Below, piece after piece: positions 28,374-36,621 of a stretch of 64,000 bases of DNA (its first letter is position 1; every line of letters begins with the position of its first letter). Under the pieces are notes generated by a model. That model ran no database searches and was not told the DNA's origin. It saw only the letters and a list, made by a program, of their open reading frames with translations. Source of the DNA: Prochlorococcus marinus (lineage in GTDB: Bacteria > Cyanobacteriota > Cyanobacteriia > PCC-6307 > Cyanobiaceae); assembly GCF_001180265.1 (NCBI RefSeq), contig NZ_CVSW01000032.1, positions 186,001 through 250,000 on the forward strand, read 5' to 3'. Both the position numbers and the translations under genes were made by a program.

Positions 28374-28389
28374 GTCAGAGGATCCTGAC
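28374..28389. repeat. short inverted repeat upstream of the DUF4912 gene
   Basis: GTCAG-AGGATC-CTGAC forms a perfect 5-bp stem around a 6-base loop, lying 74 bp upstream of the GTG at 28463. It is unusually GC-rich for the region and is not followed by a T run, so it is not a simple terminator. It could be an operator or 5'-leader hairpin, or chance. Confidence 0.3.
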
Positions 28390-28462
28390 GACAGGGTAAA
28401 AAGACACACAATTCCTAAAAAAAAAGAACATACTGATCCCAAACAAAAACGGAGAATTTAAA

Positions 28463-29563
28463 GTGCCTGATGGGATCATGAATAAAGATCAATTACTCTC
28501 ACTTACCCTCAGACAATTACGTCAAGAAGCAAGTAAATTATCAGTTCCGCTATACAGTCGCAAAACAAAAGCTGTTTTAGTTGATTTAATACTCAAATAT
28601 CAAGAAAAATCCACAAAAAGAATTTATAGTTCTCCTCTCCAGACAAAATCTGAAGAAACTTTTGAGTCCAATGCTTTCAAAAGTAGTGAAGAAGTTAAAA
28701 CAAATGTAGTTTTCTTACCTCGAGATCCAGATTGGGCTTATGTTTTTTGGCAAATTTCTGATGCAGATAGAGAAAAAGCACAATCTTTAGGAGCCAATAA
28801 ATTATGTTTAAGATTATTTGATGCATCTGGTTCTGAAGGAAACAACTTGAATCAAGGAACTCTAAGGGAAATAGCAGTTGATAGTTATAGTACTGAGTGG
28901 TATTTGCCAATCCCACTTGCAGATAGAGACTATAAAGTTGAACTAGGTTACAAATATGGTTTCAACTGGATGTCATTGGCATTTTCTTCTATAAGCCACG
29001 TTCCTGGTTCTCATCCTTCTGAGCAAATTCTGGATAAATTTGTACCTTTTAATTTGGATTCTACTTTTGAGTCAATCCCAGATATATCAAATCCTGTTGT
29101 TTCAGAACAGAATGGTATGCATGAAAGGTTATACCAAGCAGCAACTAACATTCCTCTAAGAAGAAAAGTTGGTTCTGAAGAATTTATGGAAAACGTAAAT
29201 TCAACAAACCTCAATGATAATCTTACAGATTCGGGTGCTGGTAAATGGTCATCAGGTTTAAATGATTCTGGAAGTGGAATTGTTAAAAATAGGTCTTTTT
29301 GGCTCGTTGCTGATGCTGAATTAATTGTTTATGGAGCTACAGAGCCTTCTGCAAAACTTACAATAGGTGGAGAAGATGTTCCTCTTGCTGCAGATGGTAC
29401 TTTTAGAATACAAGTTCCCTTTAGAGATGGGACTCAAAAATATGATATTAAAGCTGTTGATGTATCTGGTGAGCAAGAAAAAAGTATATCAATGAAATTT
29501 GATAGAACTACACCACTTGACGATACTAATGAAAAAGATAATGCTGATACTGAATGGTTTTAA
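28463..29563 (+). CDS. DUF4912 protein with SAP/Rho-N-like N-terminus
   Basis: A 366-residue protein. Residues 6-45 (LLSLTLRQLRQEASKLSVPL, SRKTKAVLVDLIL) resemble a SAP/Rho N-terminal helix-extended-helix nucleic-acid-binding motif. Residues 80-190 match DUF4912 (LPRDPDWAYVFWQISDADRE, LCLRLFDASG, EWYLPIPLADRDYKVELGY). The C-terminal third has a beta-rich domain (AKLTIGGEDVPLAADGTFRI). The start is a GTG at 28463 with a GGAG site 8 bp upstream; an ATG at 28478 is the alternative. Function is unknown. The small membrane gene follows by 12 bp. Confidence 0.75.
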   Translation: MPDGIMNKDQLLSLTLRQLRQEASKLSVPLYSRKTKAVLVDLILKYQEKSTKRIYSSPLQTKSEETFESNAFKSSEEVKTNVVFLPRDPDWAYVFWQISDADREKAQSLGANKLCLRLFDASGSEGNNLNQGTLREIAVDSYSTEWYLPIPLADRDYKVELGYKYGFNWMSLAFSSISHVPGSHPSEQILDKFVPFNLDSTFESIPDISNPVVSEQNGMHERLYQAATNIPLRRKVGSEEFMENVNSTNLNDNLTDSGAGKWSSGLNDSGSGIVKNRSFWLVADAELIVYGATEPSAKLTIGGEDVPLAADGTFRIQVPFRDGTQKYDIKAVDVSGEQEKSISMKFDRTTPLDDTNEKDNADTEWF

Positions 29564-29575
29564 TAAATTAAATTA

Positions 29576-29746
29576 ATGCTGAAAAAAATTGTAGCTTTTA
29601 CTCCATTATTTGGGGCATTAACGTTTCCACTAATAGTTCCAATTACAATTTCTAAATTTGGTGTTAACTATGGAATTCTTAGTGCATTATTAATTTCTTC
29701 AGTATGGTTTATCGCTATGTTAAGAACTTCCGAAATGCCTCATTAA
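29576..29746 (+). CDS. small two-helix membrane protein
   Basis: A 56-residue ATG frame: MLKKIVAFTPLFGALTFPL, then IVPITISKFGVNYGILSALLISSVWFIAML and a short RTSEMPH tail. Two hydrophobic segments (residues 5-24 and 32-49) suggest a hairpin membrane protein. It sits 12 bp after the DUF4912 gene and 32 bp before the phosphoglucomutase gene, all co-directional. No family recognised. Confidence 0.6.
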   Translation: MLKKIVAFTPLFGALTFPLIVPITISKFGVNYGILSALLISSVWFIAMLRTSEMPH

Positions 29747-29778
29747 TTTAGTTAGATTTTTGGAAGTTTCTTAAAAAT

Positions 29779-31416
29779 ATGACCCAAGCTAGTGTAATTA
29801 ATATCAAGTCTCCTTTTCTAGATCAAAAACCAGGCACTTCTGGTTTAAGAAAAAGTACTTTAAAGTTTCAGGAAGAACATTATCTAGAAGTTTTTATTGA
29901 AGCAATCCTACAATCATTGGAGGATTTAAATGGTTCAACATTAGTAGTTGGTGGTGATGGCAGATATGGCAATATTGAAGCAATAGAAAAAATTGTCCAA
30001 ATATGCATTGCTCATAAAGTTCAAAAGGTTATTGTTCCAAAATACGGTTTATTATCTACTCCTGCGACATCACATTTAATTAGAAAAGTAAATGCTATTG
30101 GTGGAATTATTCTTTCTGCAAGCCATAATCCTGGTGGGATTGATGGCGACTTTGGAGTGAAATTGAATATTTCTAATGGTGGCCCAGCTCCTGAGATAAT
30201 TACTAATAAGATTTTCAAGGCTTCACAATTACTAACTAGATATAAAATTTGTAAAATTCAATTACCTGATTTTAGTGAATATGGAACTTTTTCTTACGGT
30301 GAAACTACCTTAGAAGTTATTGATGGCTTAAAAGATTATTCTAATCTGATGGAGACAATTTTTGATTTTGATCAAATTAGTGATTTTTTAAAGAAAGACT
30401 TCTCGTTAATCTTTGATGCAATGAATGCTGTTACAGGACCATATGCAAAAAATATTTTTGTTGAAAAAATGGGTCTTGCACATGATTGTGTCATGAATGG
30501 CAACCCGTTAAAAGATTTTGGAGGTTTACATCCTGATCCTAATCTTACTTATGCATCTCACTTGGCTGATTTGTTATTAAATAAAAAATCTTATAGTTTT
30601 GGTGCTGCATGCGATGGAGATGGAGATAGGAATATGATTTTAGGAAGTGGATGTTTTGTAAATCCTAGTGATAGCCTTGCAGTTATCACTGCTAACACAA
30701 AATGTGTTCCTGGTTATAAAGATGGTATTACAGGTGTGGCACGATCCATGCCAACTAGCTCAGCGGTTGATAATGTTGCTCGAACATTAAATATACCTTG
30801 TTTCGAGACACCTACTGGTTGGAAGTTCTTTGGAAATCTTTTAGATTCTAACTTAATTACTTTATGTGGAGAAGAAAGTTTCGGAACAGGTAGTAATCAC
30901 GTGAGAGAGAAAGACGGACTATGGGCAGTTTTGTATTGGTTACAAGTTTTAGCTGAGAAAAAATGTTCGGTAAGTGATTTGATGCAGAATCATTGGAAAC
31001 AATTTGGTAGGAATTATTATTCAAGACATGATTATGAGGCAATTCCCTCAAATATTGCTAATCAAATCTTTGGTAACCTAACTTCTATGCTCGAAAATTT
31101 ACAAGGAAATAGTTTTGCTGGCCATTTAGTTAAAGTTGCAGATAACTTTTCATATTTAGATCCCGTTGATAATTCCATAAGTGAAAATCAAGGTTTAAGA
31201 TTGGTGCTTGATGATAATTCGCGAGTAATTGTGCGCCTTTCTGGAACTGGAACTAAGGGTGCAACATTAAGACTTTACTTTGAGAAATTTTTCAATCCTC
31301 AACAGAATCTTTCGTTAAATCCTCAGATCGCTTTGAAACCTCTAATAAATGATTTAGATGCTTTATTAAACATTTCAAAACTTACTCAAATGGAAACTCC
31401 TACAGTAATTACATAG
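29779..31416 (+). CDS. pgm: phosphoglucomutase (alpha-D-glucose 1,6-)
   Basis: A 545-residue enzyme interconverting glucose-1-phosphate and glucose-6-phosphate, the entry to glycogen and nucleotide-sugar synthesis. The catalytic serine loop LSASHNPGG is near residue 113, the Mg-binding GDGDRN near 279, the sugar-binding CGEESFGTGSNH near 365, and the phosphate-binding RLSGTGTKGA near 490. The size and the TSGLRKST N-terminus match the eukaryote-like Pgm1 class used by cyanobacteria. Confidence 0.95.
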   Translation: MTQASVINIKSPFLDQKPGTSGLRKSTLKFQEEHYLEVFIEAILQSLEDLNGSTLVVGGDGRYGNIEAIEKIVQICIAHKVQKVIVPKYGLLSTPATSHLIRKVNAIGGIILSASHNPGGIDGDFGVKLNISNGGPAPEIITNKIFKASQLLTRYKICKIQLPDFSEYGTFSYGETTLEVIDGLKDYSNLMETIFDFDQISDFLKKDFSLIFDAMNAVTGPYAKNIFVEKMGLAHDCVMNGNPLKDFGGLHPDPNLTYASHLADLLLNKKSYSFGAACDGDGDRNMILGSGCFVNPSDSLAVITANTKCVPGYKDGITGVARSMPTSSAVDNVARTLNIPCFETPTGWKFFGNLLDSNLITLCGEESFGTGSNHVREKDGLWAVLYWLQVLAEKKCSVSDLMQNHWKQFGRNYYSRHDYEAIPSNIANQIFGNLTSMLENLQGNSFAGHLVKVADNFSYLDPVDNSISENQGLRLVLDDNSRVIVRLSGTGTKGATLRLYFEKFFNPQQNLSLNPQIALKPLINDLDALLNISKLTQMETPTVIT

Positions 31417-31449
31417 AATTGAAAGTAATGATTTTTTGATTTTATTTAT

Positions 31450-32739
31450 ATGCATTCAGAAAATTTATTTACTAATTATTCTCAAATAGAAAATAATGCA
31501 CCTTTGGCAGATCAATTAAGACCAAAGAGTTTGAAAGATTTTTTTGGTCAACAACCAATTCTGAATGAGAATTCGCTTTTGAGAAGTGCAATTTTAAACG
31601 ATAAGATTAGTAATTTTATTTTTTCTGGCCCTCCTGGTGTTGGAAAAACTACTTTAATTGAAATTATTTCTTTTAATACGCGTTCAAAATTAATTAAGTT
31701 AAATGCAGTATTATCAAGTGTTAAAGAATTAAGAAATGAAATTGCTAATGCAAAAGATAGATTAATAAATTCAAAAAGAAAAACAATTTTATTTATCGAT
31801 GAGGTTCATAGATTTACATCAGTTCAGCAAGATGCTTTATTACCTTCAATAGAAAATGGAACTATAACTTTTATTGGTGCTACAACTGAAAACCCTTTCT
31901 TTGCTGTTAATAAAGCGCTTGTTAGTAGGTCTCGGGTTTTTACATTACTTCCTTTGTCAGAAAATGATTTGCAGAAAATAATACAAAAAGTCATAACGCA
32001 TTATTCTAAAAAAAAAGAATCAAAAAAAGTTCATTTAACTCAAGATGCTATAAGTCATTTAGTTAAATTTTCTGGCGGTGATGCAAGAACATTAATCAAT
32101 GCCCTAGAGATGGCTATAGAAACAACTACTGAAAATGATTCTAAAGAAATCAAGATTAATCTCTCAATAGCAGAGGATGCAATTCAAAGGAAAAATATTG
32201 TTTACGATAAAAATGGTCAAAATCATTACGATGTAATAAGTGCCTTCATTAAGTCAATAAGAGGTTCTGACCCAGATGCAACTTTATTCTGGCTTGCGAA
32301 TATGTTGGAGGCTGGTGAAGATCCTAATTTTATTTTTAGAAGACTACTTATATCTGCTAGTGAAGATATTGGAATAGCTGATCCTAATGCCATAGTAGTT
32401 GTACAATCCTGTTGTGACGCTTTTGATAGAGTTGGTTTTCCAGAAGGATTATATTTCTTAACGCAGGCTTCTTTATATCTAGCTATTTCTCCAAAAAGTA
32501 ATAGTATGAAAAGTATTTTTAGAGCAATTGAAACTATCAAATCTACTAATGCTTTTGATGTTCCACTTCATTTAAAAAATAATTCTAATAGTTATGTCAA
32601 TCCTCATAATTTTTCAGGTAATTGGGTAGCACAAGAATATCTTCCCAAATCTTTAAGAGGCTTAAAAATATGGGAACCAAATAATTATGGATGGGAAAAA
32701 ACTCAATATGAAGAACTGCTTAGAAGAAAAGAAAACTAA
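31450..32739 (+). CDS. rarA: replication-associated recombination protein RarA (MgsA), AAA ATPase
   Basis: A 429-residue clamp-loader-like AAA ATPase acting at stalled replication forks. It has the family start PLADQLRPKSLKDFFGQ, Walker A GPPGVGKTTL near residue 60, Walker B FIDEVHRF near 117, sensor ATTENPFF, and the C-terminal tetramerisation region with SAFIKSIRGSDPDATLFWLA and ASEDIGIADP. It ends 4 bp into the convergent phosphopantetheinyl transferase gene. Confidence 0.93.
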   Translation: MHSENLFTNYSQIENNAPLADQLRPKSLKDFFGQQPILNENSLLRSAILNDKISNFIFSGPPGVGKTTLIEIISFNTRSKLIKLNAVLSSVKELRNEIANAKDRLINSKRKTILFIDEVHRFTSVQQDALLPSIENGTITFIGATTENPFFAVNKALVSRSRVFTLLPLSENDLQKIIQKVITHYSKKKESKKVHLTQDAISHLVKFSGGDARTLINALEMAIETTTENDSKEIKINLSIAEDAIQRKNIVYDKNGQNHYDVISAFIKSIRGSDPDATLFWLANMLEAGEDPNFIFRRLLISASEDIGIADPNAIVVVQSCCDAFDRVGFPEGLYFLTQASLYLAISPKSNSMKSIFRAIETIKSTNAFDVPLHLKNNSNSYVNPHNFSGNWVAQEYLPKSLRGLKIWEPNNYGWEKTQYEELLRRKEN

Positions 32740-33392
32740 AAATTTTTCGAACAACAAATAATCTCAGGATTTAAAGAAGTTTGTTCTTCGTAGGCTAAAG
32801 CGATAGTCCAATCATGGAAGTTAATCTGTGAATAATTTAAATGTATGTTTTTCTTCTTATGAATTAACTTTTTTGGCTTTTCAAAAAATTGCCAATAGTT
32901 TATGTCTTGAGCTAATTTTCCATGATCCCATTTTATAGCCGCTTCAACAGCACACCATTGATTTAATATCATATTTTTTGTCAAATAATTATTATGGATT
33001 GATTTATTGGTATTAAAAAAATATTTTTTTGCAAATTTTAAATAGTTAAAATCTCTATCTATTCTCTCAATATCTATTCCTATTTTGCCTTTATGCCACA
33101 CTATAGTAATGGCATCTTTACAATGACTTAAACTAATATTTCCCATACCAGAGGGTAAAATGGGAGGTTCTCCGGGACGAGCATTAATTGGAATTTCTAG
33201 GGGGTCTAAATCAAAAAGTGTTGAAAGTGATTGTCGCAAATAAGCTCTTGTTTCTAAGAAAATCTTTGATCTTGAATTTGTTAGGTTTTTTGCAGTTTTA
33301 ATTTCTTCTATAGTTGCGACATCTTGCACACCTTTAATCTCATAAAACCAAATTTTTGGTATTTTATATTCATACTCATTTAATAATTTCAA
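32736..33392 (-). CDS. 4'-phosphopantetheinyl transferase, Sfp type
   Basis: A 218-residue enzyme that loads phosphopantetheine onto carrier proteins such as ACP. It has the Mg-binding motif KIGIDIERIDRDF near residue 105 and the second motif region QWCAVEAAIKW near 145; the usual Lys of the (W/F)xxKEA motif is Val here, so the motif is atypical. The only start codon before the conserved PKIWFYEIKG N-terminus is a TTG at 33392, which shares its base pair with the ATG of the divergent peroxiredoxin gene. It is the sole such enzyme in the window. Confidence 0.8.
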   Translation of the reverse strand: MKLLNEYEYKIPKIWFYEIKGVQDVATIEEIKTAKNLTNSRSKIFLETRAYLRQSLSTLFDLDPLEIPINARPGEPPILPSGMGNISLSHCKDAITIVWHKGKIGIDIERIDRDFNYLKFAKKYFFNTNKSIHNNYLTKNMILNQWCAVEAAIKWDHGKLAQDINYWQFFEKPKKLIHKKKNIHLNYSQINFHDWTIALAYEEQTSLNPEIICCSKNF

Positions 33393-33859
33393 TGGCTCTT
33401 AAGGTTGGCGACAAAGCACCACAATTCAAATTAAAAGATTCTTTTGAGAAAGAAGTTTCTCTTAATGATTTTAAAGGTAAAAGAATAATACTATATTTTT
33501 ACCCAAAAGATAATACTCCTGGGTGTACTAAAGAAGCATGTAATTTTAAAGAGAATTGGGATTTACTTCAAAAAAATAATATTGTTGTACTTGGTATTAG
33601 TAAAGATAATGCATCCTCTCATCAGAAGTTTATAGAAAAATTTAATTTACCTTTTATTCTTTTAACTGATCCTGAACCTTTCAAAGTTTCTTCTGATTAC
33701 GATAGTTATGGACTGAAAAAATTCATGGGAAAAGAATATATGGGAATGATGAGAAATACTTTTTTAATTGATACTGATGGTAACATCGAAAAAATTTACT
33801 TAAAGGTAAAAGCAGCAATAATGGCTGATCATATAATTGCAGACCTTGGGTTAAGCTAA
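33392..33859 (+). CDS. bcp: thioredoxin-dependent peroxiredoxin, PrxQ/Bcp type
   Basis: A 155-residue thiol peroxidase that detoxifies peroxides. The peroxidatic cysteine and the resolving cysteine five residues later lie in NTPGCTKEACNF, the PrxQ pattern. The start is the ATG at 33392 (MALKVGDKAPQFKLKD); a longer frame from 33356 runs back into the phosphopantetheinyl transferase gene and is rejected. The start shares one base with the start of that divergent gene. The end overlaps coaX by 4 bp. Confidence 0.95.
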   Translation: MALKVGDKAPQFKLKDSFEKEVSLNDFKGKRIILYFYPKDNTPGCTKEACNFKENWDLLQKNNIVVLGISKDNASSHQKFIEKFNLPFILLTDPEPFKVSSDYDSYGLKKFMGKEYMGMMRNTFLIDTDGNIEKIYLKVKAAIMADHIIADLGLS

Positions 33860-34545
33860 TTTTTTATGGACATGTGGTGAATAATCATCCCCTCCATAAC
33901 TAAATTAGGAGCATTGATAATATTTTCTTTTTGAGTCTTTAGAGATTTTGCGAGTAATTTAGAGTCTCCTCCACAGATTATTAAAATATCCGTTTCGGGA
34001 TTAAATAAACTATTAATCACTCCAGTAAGAGAATTGATTACTCCTTTTAAGATTGCTTCTTCTGTATTAATTAAAAAATTTTTGATCGGAATGTCATATT
34101 TTATGGGAACTTTAAGATTTTTTGTATTTTGTTCCATTGATTTTAATTGTGTAAGAAAACCTGGAAGAAGTTGGCCTCCAATAATAGATCCATTTGAATT
34201 CAATTTTGTTATTGATAATATTGTTCCAAAATCTGCAATTAGCAAATCTTTTTTGAAAGGGTTTTCAATAATTTTTAAAGCAGCAATACAGGCAAGAGCT
34301 CTATCAACTCCAAAATAATTAGGAAGATTTGATAACTGAATATCTTTAGTTTTTATTTCATTTTCTTTTTTCAACAAAAAATTTGGTTGTTTTCCCACAG
34401 AAGCCCAAATTAATTGATCAAGATCTATATATGCGGGAACTTTTTCCTCTTTTTTGGTATGGAAGAATTTAGATTGATTTTTAGAATATTTTGCCCAATG
34501 AAGCCTACTATTGCCTACTAATAAAAAATTTATATCTGAGACCAT
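33856..34545 (-). CDS. coaX: type III pantothenate kinase
   Basis: A 229-residue ASKHA-fold kinase that phosphorylates pantothenate in CoA synthesis. Marks are LLVGNSRLHWAKY at the N-terminus, FGVDRALACIAAL near residue 77, LIADFGTILSITKLN near residue 105 (the catalytic Asp), and IGGQLLPGFLTQ near residue 125. The order matches the short CoaX of cyanobacteria. It lies 15 bp downstream of cysH on the same strand. Confidence 0.9.
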   Translation of the reverse strand: MVSDINFLLVGNSRLHWAKYSKNQSKFFHTKKEEKVPAYIDLDQLIWASVGKQPNFLLKKENEIKTKDIQLSNLPNYFGVDRALACIAALKIIENPFKKDLLIADFGTILSITKLNSNGSIIGGQLLPGFLTQLKSMEQNTKNLKVPIKYDIPIKNFLINTEEAILKGVINSLTGVINSLFNPETDILIICGGDSKLLAKSLKTQKENIINAPNLVMEGMIIHHMSIKN

Positions 34546-34560
34546 TGTTCTATGATCACT

Positions 34561-35283
34561 TTAATTATTAGTGTGTATTCCACATTCTTGTTTAATCCCT
34601 CCAAATCTTGTATCTCTGCCCTTTGTTTTAATTCCATCGGGACTGCTTGAATGCCAATCTCCTACAGAAGAATAACCTTTGATAAAAAGTGGATGGGCAG
34701 GTAAATTATTCTCTTCCATATAATAAAAAATATCTTTATTTGTCCAACTTAATAAAGGTCTTAAAGAGAGTCTTTGACGAATTACATCTATGAATTTCAT
34801 TTTTTTTCTATTTTCTGTTTGACTAGATCTAACACCGCTTGCCCAGCAGAGAATATCATATTTTTCTAGACCATTTTCTAGAGGCTTTATCTTTCTCAAT
34901 TCATGATACCTATCTAAATCACTCTCTTTATTTGTTTCCCAAAGCTTTCCGTATTTGGCCTCCATTCTTGCTGGAGATAATTCACTTTGAAGAACTTCAA
35001 CTTCTAAAGATAAATTATTAATAAGCTTTTCAGCGTAATGGTATGTTTCTGGAGGAAGGTAACCTGTGTCTATCCAAAAAATTTTGATTTTTTTTTGTAG
35101 ATGTAATTTACTGATCATATCTAAAAGGACTGATGACTGTATACCAAAACTTGTTGTAATGGCAAATTGATTATCAAACTTTTCATAACCCCATGTAAGC
35201 ATTTCTTGAGGCTTTATATCTACAAGCTCTTGATTATATTTCCTCAAGTTGGTTTGAATATCTTTTTGGATTTTTTCAATCAT
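34561..35283 (-). CDS. cysH: phosphoadenylyl-sulfate (PAPS) reductase
   Basis: A 240-residue enzyme reducing activated sulfate to sulfite. The PP-loop is TTSFGIQSSVLLDM near residue 42 and the catalytic cysteine lies in KQECGIHTNN at the C-terminus. The CC...CxxC iron-sulfur cluster cysteines of APS reductases are absent (ILCWASGVRSSQTENRKKMKF instead), so the substrate should be PAPS with thioredoxin as donor. It is upstream of coaX and divergent from the NDH-2 gene. Confidence 0.93.
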   Translation of the reverse strand: MIEKIQKDIQTNLRKYNQELVDIKPQEMLTWGYEKFDNQFAITTSFGIQSSVLLDMISKLHLQKKIKIFWIDTGYLPPETYHYAEKLINNLSLEVEVLQSELSPARMEAKYGKLWETNKESDLDRYHELRKIKPLENGLEKYDILCWASGVRSSQTENRKKMKFIDVIRQRLSLRPLLSWTNKDIFYYMEENNLPAHPLFIKGYSSVGDWHSSSPDGIKTKGRDTRFGGIKQECGIHTNN

Positions 35284-35357
35284 TATTCAGTTTGGTTATG
35301 AGTTTAATTTTATTTCGCTCAATTTAAAAATTATTCGTATAGTTTAATAATACATTT

Positions 35358-36572
35358 ATGCATACCAATATTTCTCTAATGAAATCAATACAAAAACCAA
35401 TAGTAATAGTTGGAGCAGGTTTTGCAGGTATGACATTTGCTTTGAATTTAAAGAACCTTAATCCTTCTTTACCGATTCTTGTGGTTGATTCTGAAACTAA
35501 TTTTATATTTAAACCTTTAATGTACGAAGTTTTAAGTAAAGAAATAAGAAGTTGGGAAGCCACTCCAAAATTTGCAAATATTTTTTCTGATGCGGGTATA
35601 ACTTTTTTAAGAAATTCTTTAACCAAGATTTCTTTCAAAGAAAATATTCTTGAATTTAGTGACGATTTAAAATTAAGTTATCAGTATCTTGTTATCTGTA
35701 CAGGCTCTATTCCAAATAGTTTTTTTATAAAAGGTGTAGATGATAATTGTTATTTTTTTAATGATGTTCACGATCTAAATAAATTAAATTCTTTTTTAAA
35801 AAAATCACGAGATACTGCGTTGCATAAAAAGTTATTCATAGTTGGAGGTGGTCCCTCTGGCATCGAACTGGCGTGTAAAATTAAAGATTTATTTAAAGAC
35901 CAATTCGAAATTAATGTAATAGAAAAATCAAACGAAATCCTCAATAAAAACAAAATTTTTAATAGAGAACAAGCAGAAAAGGCATTAGAAAAAAGAAAAA
36001 TAAAGGTTCTTTTGAATTCTAAAGTTAAAGAAGTCTCAGAAACTAAGATTAGTATTTCTAGTGAGGTTGGAATAATTTCTTTGGATAAAGATATTGTTAT
36101 TTGGACTGCAGGAGTTAAACCTAATTTGTCTTACTTAGAAACTGATCAAATAACAAAAAAATTTGGACGAATTTTAGTTAATAATAATCTGCAAATAGGA
36201 AACTATAAAAACTCTTTTGCTATTGGTGATGTTTCAGTAATTGAAGGAATGGAGGACTTACCTATAACTGCTCAGGTTGCGATGCAGGAAGGAAATCATC
36301 TGGCTAATAATTTAGAACTTTTAATTCAAGGAAAGGATCCTTTACCCTTTGAATTTAAAGATAATGGTGAAATGATTAGTTTAGGAATAGGAGAAGCTTC
36401 AATTTCTGGCCTTGGGATTACCTTATCTGGGAAATTGGCTTTTGAGGCAAGAAGACTTATATATGCCTCCAAGTTGCCTGATATTAATGAAACCTTAAAA
36501 TCTGCGTCTTCATGGATATTCCAAAAAAAATCTATTTTTAAAAAGTTTCTGAAAAAAGATAATTTCAGGTAA
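35358..36572 (+). CDS. ndbB: type II NAD(P)H dehydrogenase (NDH-2)
   Basis: A 404-residue flavoprotein. It has the FAD motif IVIVGAGFAGM near residue 15, the NAD(P) motif FIVGGGPSGIELA near residue 165, and FAIGDVSVIEG near residue 285 closing the FAD site, as in single-subunit, non-proton-pumping NADH:quinone oxidoreductases. In thylakoids such enzymes may sense or adjust the plastoquinone redox state. The start could be the first ATG (35358) or the internal ATG at 35379. It leads a co-directional run with the transporter genes. Confidence 0.88.
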   Translation: MHTNISLMKSIQKPIVIVGAGFAGMTFALNLKNLNPSLPILVVDSETNFIFKPLMYEVLSKEIRSWEATPKFANIFSDAGITFLRNSLTKISFKENILEFSDDLKLSYQYLVICTGSIPNSFFIKGVDDNCYFFNDVHDLNKLNSFLKKSRDTALHKKLFIVGGGPSGIELACKIKDLFKDQFEINVIEKSNEILNKNKIFNREQAEKALEKRKIKVLLNSKVKEVSETKISISSEVGIISLDKDIVIWTAGVKPNLSYLETDQITKKFGRILVNNNLQIGNYKNSFAIGDVSVIEGMEDLPITAQVAMQEGNHLANNLELLIQGKDPLPFEFKDNGEMISLGIGEASISGLGITLSGKLAFEARRLIYASKLPDINETLKSASSWIFQKKSIFKKFLKKDNFR

Positions 36573-36621
36573 ACTTTTTTGAAATATTGTTTTTGGGTAT
36601 ATTGAGTTAAATAAGTTTCGT

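Noticed and set aside
33356..33391. N-terminal extension of the peroxiredoxin frame
   Set aside because: It runs into the divergent phosphopantetheinyl transferase gene and lacks family sequence; the ATG at 33392 gives the normal N-terminus.
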